This document shows, piece after piece, positions 1-5,582 of a stretch of 6,956 bases of DNA (positions are counted from its first letter, which is position 1; each line of letters opens with the position of its first letter). Below the pieces are notes generated by a model, which did not search any database, had not been told where the DNA came from, and saw only the letters and a program-made list of their open reading frames with translations. Source of the DNA: an uncultured Sutterella sp. (GTDB lineage Bacteria > Pseudomonadota > Gammaproteobacteria > Burkholderiales > Burkholderiaceae_F); contig CABSHY010000067.1 in NCBI GenBank assembly GCA_902477615.1, forward strand, positions 1-6,956, in the 5' to 3' direction. The translations under genes and the position numbers were made by a program.

Positions 1-773
1 TCTCGTCTGCGATTATCTTTCGAGGGCAGTCTCTTTAAAGCATTTTCCGGCAACGTTGCCGAAAAGGCATTCTCATAACGAGCATCTATACTTGAGGGCG
101 CTCCCTTCATCAAAGCGACAACCTCAGGATACTGAACAATGACAACACCAAAACGGTCTTCAAGCGTCCAGTCGCTTTGCTCTGTACCTAATTCAATACG
201 TGTTGGTGGAATCTTTTTCGAAGCAATAGCAAGCGTCCAACTATCGCGATCAGAGACACTCAATTCCGTCACTTTTGCCTCTGGAATCACGGTCTTGAGC
301 ATCTGACTAAACCGTTTATAGCGTCGCGTCACATCTCGAACCCGATCGGCCGGTCCAAAAAACTCAGGTAAATCCGTTGAGTTTTCCGCTTCATCGGGAT
401 TGGCAGCAAATAAAATGCCTTCTACAGAAACCAGACGTCCGTCTTCCCATAGCGCTAACGCACGATGCTCTTTGATACGAATACGAATACGATTGGGCCA
501 AACTTTATGAACGCTCGCTTCTTTCACCCAAGGTGCCCCTAAAGCCGCCATTCGGATAGCCTCAAGGTCAATATCAAAAAAGTTCCCCTCAACCGTATTG
601 CCTAATGAACGCTTGAAGTGCATCGGCGAGATATGATCAGTTTCCCCGACTAACTCAACCTTCTTTATTTCAAAAAACGAAATAAAGTAGTGAGGGAAAC
701 TGCTGACCGCAACTGCGGCAATCACCAACAGAATCCCTACAACAATAAGGAGTTTTCGAAGAACTACTTTCAT
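1..773 (-). CDS. ftsQ: Cell division protein FtsQ, 3' end off the left edge
   Basis: FtsQ is a bitopic inner-membrane divisome protein that, with FtsB and FtsL, links early and late division proteins. The frame reads 257 codons from ATG at 773 to the window edge without a stop. Residues 1-7 are short, basic and cytoplasmic, and about 8-25 form one hydrophobic membrane segment. Residues about 34-102 look like the POTRA domain, beginning FFEIKKVELVG and containing APWV (80-83) and VWPNRIRIRIKEH (91-103), the conserved WP-x-x-hydrophobic-strand motif. The beta domain follows, with LEDRFG and IDARYENAF near the end, so only a few C-terminal residues are probably missing. The start is fixed: an in-frame TAA lies 27 nt upstream and no other ATG, GTG or TTG intervenes. 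The start lies 11 nt after the ddl stop without a clear Shine-Dalgarno, suggesting coupling to ddl translation. Identity rests on the POTRA motif, topology and dcw position. Confidence 0.93.
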   Translation of the reverse strand, partial: MKVVLRKLLIVVGILLVIAAVAVSSFPHYFISFFEIKKVELVGETDHISPMHFKRSLGNTVEGNFFDIDLEAIRMAALGAPWVKEASVHKVWPNRIRIRIKEHRALALWEDGRLVSVEGILFAANPDEAENSTDLPEFFGPADRVRDVTRRYKRFSQMLKTVIPEAKVTELSVSDRDSWTLAIASKKIPPTRIELGTEQSDWTLEDRFGVVIVQYPEVVALMKGAPSSIDARYENAFSATLPENALKRLPSKDNRRR

Positions 774-784
774 AAAACGCAGAA

Positions 785-1753
785 TTAGCGTTCTTTGTTA
801 TCCAAAGTTGCTTGGCTGAGGACTTCTAAGACCAAATCTTGATAGCTCATGCCCACTTTGCTTGCGGCCATCGGAACCAAAGAGTGCGAAGTCATGCCCG
901 GAGAAGTATTCATTTCCAATAAAACAAAACGACCATCATCGGTCAACATCACATCAATACGACTCCAACCACGACCTCCTAAAACACGGTAGGCACGTTC
1001 GCACACTTGACGAATCTCAGCAGCTTGCTCTTCGGGCAACTGAGCCGGACACTCATAATGAACGACCGTCGTGAAATACTTGTTTTGATAGTCGTAGTCA
1101 CCATCCGGAGCCACAATTTCAATAATCGGCAAAGCACGAGCCGTTTGACCTGGGCCTAACACGGCCACCGTCAATTCACGACCGTAAATACGCTCTTCAA
1201 CCAAGACATGCGGATCCAAGTTGCTTGCCTTATTAACGGCTTCTTGCAACATTTCAGGCGTTGCATTTTCAAGCTTACTCAAACCGATGCTGGAGCCTTC
1301 ATGGGCGGGCTTGACCACCAAATTGGCACCCAACGATTGAATGACTAAATTCATATCATCGTCTTTGGTCACCGTCATGCCGTTGGGCACAGGAATACCA
1401 GCAGCACTCCAAACGCGTTTGGTCATTGCTTTATCAATGGCAATTGAGCTAGAACGAACGCCAGGGCCGGTGTACGGAAGATTAAGGTATTCTAAGACGC
1501 CTTGAATCGTACCGTCTTCACCAAAACGACCATGAAGAGAAATCATGGCACGATCAAATTGGCCTTTTTCCAACTCTGAAAGGGGTTGTTCTTGCGGATC
1601 AAAACGCGTGACATCGACACCGGCTTCTACAGCGTCATAAACACCTTTCCCACTCATCAAGGAGACTTCACGTTCGCTGGAACGTCCACCCATCAATACG
1701 ACTACCTTCCCCAAAGAAGCAGGATCGATCGCTTTTTTCGTTTCGTTTGACAT
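785..1753 (-). CDS. ddl: D-alanine--D-alanine ligase (DdlB type)
   Basis: ATP-grasp ligase joining two D-Ala molecules into the dipeptide used to complete the peptidoglycan stem peptide; cytoplasmic. The 322 residues from ATG 1753 fit the family (E. coli DdlB about 306). Visible motifs are GGRSSEREVSL (22-32, first D-Ala site), LHGRFGEDGTIQG (73-85), GPGVRSSSIAIDK (96-108), the ATP-binding KPAHEGSSIGLSK (148-160), EERIYGREL (186-194), the omega loop around YDYQNKY (220-226, whose Lys-Tyr pair favours a D-Ala-D-Ala enzyme over VanA-type ligases), and RIDVML with LLEMNTSPGMTSHSLVP (265-294), which carries the metal-binding Glu and Asn. The open frame extends to TTG 1768, but a GAGG lies 9 nt before ATG 1753 and would sit inside that extension, so the ATG is chosen. 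It starts 30 nt after murC and ends 11 nt before ftsQ. Nothing indicates a defect. Confidence 0.96.
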   Translation of the reverse strand: MSNETKKAIDPASLGKVVVLMGGRSSEREVSLMSGKGVYDAVEAGVDVTRFDPQEQPLSELEKGQFDRAMISLHGRFGEDGTIQGVLEYLNLPYTGPGVRSSSIAIDKAMTKRVWSAAGIPVPNGMTVTKDDDMNLVIQSLGANLVVKPAHEGSSIGLSKLENATPEMLQEAVNKASNLDPHVLVEERIYGRELTVAVLGPGQTARALPIIEIVAPDGDYDYQNKYFTTVVHYECPAQLPEEQAAEIRQVCERAYRVLGGRGWSRIDVMLTDDGRFVLLEMNTSPGMTSHSLVPMAASKVGMSYQDLVLEVLSQATLDNKER

Positions 1754-1762
1754 AAGAACTAA

Positions 1763-1766
1763 CCTC
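1763..1766 (-). promoter_or_regulatory. Ribosome binding site of ddl
   Basis: GAGG on the minus strand, 9 nt before ATG 1753. It decides the start, because it lies inside the five-codon extension that a TTG start at 1768 would add. Confidence 0.7.
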
Positions 1767-1783
1767 AATTAGCAAAAATAACT

Positions 1784-3172
1784 TTATGCGTTTTGTGCTT
1801 TCAATCGCACAGGCACTTGACCAACACTACCTGCCCCCATGGTGACAACAATGTCACCGGGCTTAGCCAACTTCATAATGGCATCGTCCATTTCCAAGGG
1901 CGTATCGACAAAAACCAACTCCGTTGTGCCGATTAAACGAATGGCACGGGCTAATGCTCGACCGTCGGCCCCATGAATCGGAGCTTCACCAGCAGGATAA
2001 ACATCGGCAAGCACCAAAGCGTCAACACCGGAGAGAACCTTTACAAAGTCCTCAAAGCAATCACGCGTGCGGGAGTAACGATGTGGCTGGAACGCAACCA
2101 AAATACGTTGGCCGGGGTAGGCGCCACGAACGGCTTCCAGAGTTGCTTGCATTTCATGCGGATGATGACCGTAGTCGTCAATTAAACGGAAGGATCCGCC
2201 TTGCGGTAACGCGATTTCCCCGTATTGAGTGAAGCGACGACCCACACCATTGAAGTTTTCCAAACCTTGAGCAATGGCCTCATCGCTCACCTCTGCCATT
2301 GTGGCAATCGCAATAGCAGCCAAGGCATTGCGGACATTGTGTAAACCGGGCAAATTCAAACGCACCGGCAACGGCTCACGATCCTTGCGCAACACCGTAA
2401 AAGTCATTTGCGTACCGTCAACTTTTACATCAATGGCACGAACATCGGCTTCCTCACACAAACCGTAGCTCACAATCTCACGATTGACGCGCGGTGCCAT
2501 CTTGCGGACATTTTCATCGTCATAGCAAAGCACAGCCTTACCGTAAAAAGGCAGACGCGTTAAAAAGTCGATAAAGGCCTGTTCCAATTTTTCATATTTG
2601 TGCTCATAGGTATCCATATGATCTTCGTCAATATTGGTTACCGCAGCAATCACAGGAGACAAGCACAAGAAGGAAGCATCAGACTCATCGGCCTCTGCCA
2701 CAATAAATTCCCCGCCCCCTAATCGAGCGTTGGAACCCGCACTATTTAATCGACCACCGATGACAAACGTCGGATCCAAACCACCAGCGGCTAAAAGACT
2801 TGCCACCAAAGACGTTGTCGTAGTTTTGCCGTGAGCGCCGGCAATCGCAATGCCACTTCTGAATCGCATCAATTCGGCCAACATTTGGGCACGAGGCACC
2901 ACTGGAATTCGGGCTTCACGCGCAGCAACCACTTCAGGATTGTCTGCCTTAATGGCAGAAGACGTCACAACCACATCAGCACCTTGGACATTACGAGCAT
3001 CGTGTTCGTGGAAAATGGAAACGCCTAAACTTTCAAGGCGTTGAGTGGCAACATTAGTTGCCATATCAGAGCCTGTTACACGATAGCCCAATGTCACAAA
3101 GACTTCGGCAATACCGTTCATCCCAGTACCGCCGATACCGACAAAGTGAATGCGATTGATTGCGAATTTCAT
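1784..3172 (-). CDS. murC: UDP-N-acetylmuramate--L-alanine ligase MurC
   Basis: Cytoplasmic ATP-dependent Mur ligase that adds L-Ala to UDP-MurNAc, the first amino acid of the stem peptide. From ATG 3172 it has 462 residues, a normal length. The N-terminal Rossmann domain opens with IHFVGIGGTGMNGIAEV (8-24). The central domain has the P-loop AHGKTTTT (113-120), EADESDASF (160-168) and NIDEDHMDTY (180-189). The C-terminal domain is marked by HNVRNALAA (278-286), the MurC-typical DDYGHHPHE (332-340), FQPHRYSRT (361-369) and GAGSVGQVP (446-454). The DDYGHHP and GIGG-TGM motifs separate it from MurD, MurE and MurF. The frame is open for 14 more codons to TTG 3214, but family members begin just before I-H-F-V-G-I-G-G, there is no Shine-Dalgarno before 3214, and that extension would run through both inverted repeats. 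A G5 run 6 nt before ATG 3172 is the likely ribosome site. It follows murG after 93 nt, the longest spacer in the window. Confidence 0.96.
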   Translation of the reverse strand: MKFAINRIHFVGIGGTGMNGIAEVFVTLGYRVTGSDMATNVATQRLESLGVSIFHEHDARNVQGADVVVTSSAIKADNPEVVAAREARIPVVPRAQMLAELMRFRSGIAIAGAHGKTTTTSLVASLLAAGGLDPTFVIGGRLNSAGSNARLGGGEFIVAEADESDASFLCLSPVIAAVTNIDEDHMDTYEHKYEKLEQAFIDFLTRLPFYGKAVLCYDDENVRKMAPRVNREIVSYGLCEEADVRAIDVKVDGTQMTFTVLRKDREPLPVRLNLPGLHNVRNALAAIAIATMAEVSDEAIAQGLENFNGVGRRFTQYGEIALPQGGSFRLIDDYGHHPHEMQATLEAVRGAYPGQRILVAFQPHRYSRTRDCFEDFVKVLSGVDALVLADVYPAGEAPIHGADGRALARAIRLIGTTELVFVDTPLEMDDAIMKLAKPGDIVVTMGAGSVGQVPVRLKAQNA

Positions 3173-3211
3173 GAAAAACCCCCGACAACCACAAAGAGTT
3201 GTCACTTTTTC
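3173..3211 (-). repeat. Interrupted inverted repeat (hairpin) abutting the murC start
   Basis: In the murC leader, GACAAC (plus 3198-3203) and GTTGTC (plus 3184-3189) form a perfect 6-bp inner stem with an 8-nt loop. GAAAAA (plus 3206-3211) and TTTTTC (plus 3173-3178) form a 6-bp outer stem whose last base precedes the ATG. The internal loop is GT on one side and GGGGG on the other. It is not a canonical terminator, because five G separate the inner stem from the T tract and there is no long GC stem. It could modulate murC translation; that is inference from the pairing only. Confidence 0.5.
3179..3183 (-). promoter_or_regulatory. Probable ribosome binding site of murC, inside a hairpin internal loop
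   Basis: A run of five G on the minus strand, 6 nt before ATG 3172, is the only purine-rich element at a suitable distance. Pairing with the anti-Shine-Dalgarno would use a G-U wobble. In the predicted fold of 3173-3211 this run lies in the internal loop between the inner stem and the outer stem touching the start codon. Confidence 0.5.
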
Positions 3212-3212
3212 C

Positions 3213-3238
3213 AAAATTAAGACTTAATCTTTAATTTT
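3213..3238 (-). repeat. AT-rich perfect inverted repeat in the murG-murC gap
   Basis: Arms AAAATTAA (3213-3220) and TTAATTTT (3231-3238) are perfectly complementary around a 10-nt loop. It lies one base from the murC-proximal hairpin. All-AT pairing makes it weak as RNA, and no T tract long enough for an intrinsic terminator follows in the murC direction (TTTT, then GG). It could be a protein-binding palindrome or chance AT-rich pairing. Confidence 0.4.
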
Positions 3239-3265
3239 AAGCGATCGGGCTTTTTTATGTTTAAT

Positions 3266-4360
3266 TTAATTGTCACCCAATTTTGCCAAACGCTCAATGG
3301 TGTCAGCCACGGTTTTGGCCGCATCCAAATGGCCTAATTTTTGAGCATTTTGTGCCATTGATAACAAGCGTTCTCTATCCAAAGACCGCAACTGGTTATA
3401 CAAATTCTCGGCTGTTAAATGCTTTTGCTCGAGCAAAATGCCCGCATCATGGGCTTGCAAATATTGAGCGTTACCCAATTGGTGTTGAGTCGTAGAAACC
3501 ACAAAAGGCACCAAAATAGCTGGGATGCCACCTGCGGTTAACTCACTCACAGTCGTAGCACCGGCTCGACAAACAACAAGATCGGCCTTTTCATAAGCAC
3601 TGGCCATATCGTCAATAAAACTGACAACTTCAGCTTCAATTCCCAAAGAACGGTACGTTTCTTTAACACTTTCTACTGCATTTTTCCCGCATTGGTGGGT
3701 GACCGTCGGACGAGTACTTTCATCGAATAAAGCCAAAGCGCGAGGCACGGTATCGTTAAGAACCTTTGCGCCTAAAGAACCACCAAACACCAATACGTGC
3801 TGACGTCCCGTGCGACCGGCATAGCGCTCTGAGGGCTTGGGTAAATGAAGAATCTCTTCACGAACAGGGTTGCCAGAAACGATGGCTTTTTTGCCGGCCC
3901 TTTGAGCACATTCTCCGTCAAAACCGCACATAACGGCAGATGCTACGGGCATCACGACACGTACGCTCATGAGGCTTCCTGCATCACAATTCATCATGAC
4001 CAAGGGTTTGCCTTCGGCTCGAGCACCAAAAGCGGCAGGCACGGCAATATAGCCTCCGGTGGAAAAAACCACGTCACCATCCCGATCGTCAACAATTTCT
4101 TTGGCTTTAAAACAGGATTTCACCAACTTGAATGCGCCTTTGATGGCATGACCCAAGCCTTTGCCACGCATACCCGTAAAATCTAATGCGTCGAAATCAA
4201 TGCCACGCTGACCAACCAATCGACCTTCCATTCCCACGGGAGTTCCGATCCACGAAACTGTCCAACCGCGCTTTTTCATTTCTTCGGCCACCGCCAAACC
4301 CGGCATCACATGACCGCCTGTACCCGCAGCAGCAATAATCAAATGGTTTCGATCACTCAT
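3266..4360 (-). CDS. murG: UDP-GlcNAc:lipid I GlcNAc transferase MurG
   Basis: GT-B fold transferase at the cytoplasmic membrane face, moving GlcNAc from UDP-GlcNAc to lipid I to give lipid II. It has 364 residues, normal length. The N-terminal acceptor domain shows G-loop 1, GTGGHVMPGLAVA (13-25), with the conserved Thr14 and His17, and a second G-loop STGGY (100-104). The C-terminal donor domain shows SGNPVREEI (162-170), GGSLGAKVLND (193-203), CRAGATTVSEL (264-274) and the QLGN (294-297) counterpart of the Q-x-x-N donor motif. Unusually, the segment where most MurG proteins have HEQN reads MNCD (123-126) in LVMMNCDAGSLM, and the later conserved Asn is Val133; the aligned segment has no indel. 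Given position and otherwise complete motifs I read this as a working lineage variant. The ATG overlaps the ftsW stop (ATGA, 4 nt), with GGAG 6 nt upstream, so the two are translationally coupled. Confidence 0.95.
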   Translation of the reverse strand: MSDRNHLIIAAAGTGGHVMPGLAVAEEMKKRGWTVSWIGTPVGMEGRLVGQRGIDFDALDFTGMRGKGLGHAIKGAFKLVKSCFKAKEIVDDRDGDVVFSTGGYIAVPAAFGARAEGKPLVMMNCDAGSLMSVRVVMPVASAVMCGFDGECAQRAGKKAIVSGNPVREEILHLPKPSERYAGRTGRQHVLVFGGSLGAKVLNDTVPRALALFDESTRPTVTHQCGKNAVESVKETYRSLGIEAEVVSFIDDMASAYEKADLVVCRAGATTVSELTAGGIPAILVPFVVSTTQHQLGNAQYLQAHDAGILLEQKHLTAENLYNQLRSLDRERLLSMAQNAQKLGHLDAAKTVADTIERLAKLGDN

Positions 4361-5571
4361 TCTCTTCTCCGTTTCCCGCGCATTAATAAGCGGTTTTCAA
4401 AATCGACTCGAATCAATAACGCCAGCGCACATAGCGTGATGACCAATGACGAACCCCCATAGCTCACCAAAGGCAACGTTAACCCTTTGGTTGGGAAAAC
4501 ACCAATCGCAACACCGATGTTAATTAAAGCCTGTACCCCAATCCAGAGTCCCACGCCTTGAGCAACCAATCCAGCATAGACCATATCCAATCGAACCGCT
4601 TGGCGACCGATTTCAAAAGCACTGCGAACAAGCCAATAAAAAAGGCCTAAGACAACAGTAAACCCAAGCAGTCCGCACTCTTCACCGATCACGGCCAAAA
4701 TAAAGTCCGTATGCGCTTCAGGTAAATAGTGCATTTTTTCAACACTGGCACCTAACCCAACGCCAAAAATTTCACCACGACCGAATGCAATCAAAGAGTG
4801 CGTTAACTGATAGGCTTTACCGATTTGATTTTCAGGATCCCACGGGTTGAGATAGGCAAACACGCGAGCGGTACGCCAAGGCGATAGCACCACAGATGTA
4901 ATAATGGTTCCAACTAGGAAGGCACCGAGTGTAAAAATAATTCTCCAGCTCAATCCGGCCAAAAAGACAATACCGACCACAATGCTTGCGATCACAACCG
5001 TTGCCCCTAAGTCGGGTTGAATCGCTAATAAACCCGCTACGAAAAAGACATAGGCAAGCACAGGTAAAAGAGCACGAGTAATAGAGTGCATATAGGCTTG
5101 CCGCTCAATCGCAAATTTTGCAATCACTAAAACGGAAACAAATTTCACAACTTCTGAAACTTGCAAATTGACCGGACCAAAACCAATCCATCGCGTTGCA
5201 CCGTTAACGCTTTTGCCTAACCCCGGTACAAAAACCAAAAATAAACAAATAATCCCCAAAACAGCTAGAGGGTAACTCAAGCGCTCCCATTTATCGATGG
5301 GCACATTAAAGACGCACCAACCGGCAAAAATACCGACACTCATGTAGATCAAGTGTCGAAGAATAAAATGGTATTCACTCGTTTGATACTTCGGCGAGTC
5401 TGCCAAAGAAATGGAGGCCGAATAGACCATAATGGCGCCAATCACTAAGAGCGCCGCAATCGTTCCCAACAATGAATAGTCAACACTGGAGACGGAACCA
5501 AAGCGTCGGCCCTGCCCCCATTGTTCAGGTTTGGTGTTTTGACTTTTAAAAAGGTTTTTAAACTGGAACAT
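4357..5571 (-). CDS. ftsW: Septal peptidoglycan glycosyltransferase FtsW (SEDS family)
   Basis: Polytopic inner-membrane SEDS protein that polymerises lipid II into septal glycan with its partner transpeptidase FtsI, which is not in the window. It has 404 residues (E. coli 414). A polar N-terminal tail of about 30 residues precedes many hydrophobic segments, consistent with ten membrane helices. Family motifs in order are GKSVNGATRWIGFG (119-132), QVSEVVKF (137-144), QPDLG (185-189), SLIAFGRGEIFGVGLG (259-274), YLPEAHTDFILAVIGEE (282-298), with Asp289 matching the aspartate reported essential in SEDS polymerases, and NIGVAIGVFPTKGLTLPLVSYGGSSL (starting at 351). The cluster position next to murG and murD favours FtsW over RodA. 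The ATG at 5571 lies 11 nt after the murD stop with only a weak ribosome site, suggesting coupling. The 3' end encodes a basic tail and overlaps murG by 4 nt. Confidence 0.96.
   Translation of the reverse strand: MFQFKNLFKSQNTKPEQWGQGRRFGSVSSVDYSLLGTIAALLVIGAIMVYSASISLADSPKYQTSEYHFILRHLIYMSVGIFAGWCVFNVPIDKWERLSYPLAVLGIICLFLVFVPGLGKSVNGATRWIGFGPVNLQVSEVVKFVSVLVIAKFAIERQAYMHSITRALLPVLAYVFFVAGLLAIQPDLGATVVIASIVVGIVFLAGLSWRIIFTLGAFLVGTIITSVVLSPWRTARVFAYLNPWDPENQIGKAYQLTHSLIAFGRGEIFGVGLGASVEKMHYLPEAHTDFILAVIGEECGLLGFTVVLGLFYWLVRSAFEIGRQAVRLDMVYAGLVAQGVGLWIGVQALINIGVAIGVFPTKGLTLPLVSYGGSSLVITLCALALLIRVDFENRLLMRGKRRRE
4367..4370 (-). promoter_or_regulatory. Ribosome binding site of murG inside the ftsW 3' end
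   Basis: GGAG on the minus strand with a 6-nt spacer to ATG 4360. It lies in the last codons of ftsW, so ribosomes finishing ftsW can reinitiate at the overlapping ATGA. Confidence 0.7.
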
Positions 5572-5582
5572 TCGACCGAAAA

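Noticed and set aside
1..60. Fold-back at the left end matching the one on the right
   Set aside because: Only a 4-bp CTCG/CGAG pair is visible near the left edge, which is chance level; the FtsQ frame reads normally to base 1.
3239..3256. AAGC-loop-GCTT followed by a T run on the plus strand, resembling an intrinsic terminator
   Set aside because: The stem is only 4 bp with a 6-nt loop and there is no plus-strand gene to terminate; on the minus strand it has no T tract.
3200..3265. Possible internal promoter before murC in the AT-rich gap
   Set aside because: TTAAAC and TTAAAA-like hexamers can be found at acceptable spacing, but they are poor matches and are expected by chance in such AT-rich DNA.
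862..4186. Several plus-strand open frames of 64-113 codons opposite ddl, murC and murG
   Set aside because: They lie wholly opposite well-supported minus-strand genes, show no family motifs and have low-complexity shadow composition; treated as antisense reading of real codons.
3266..4360. Whether the unusual MurG is a different GT-B glycosyltransferase
   Set aside because: It sits between ftsW and murC as murG does, has full MurG length and keeps GTGGH, GGSLGA and VSEL motifs, so only the acceptor segment is atypical.
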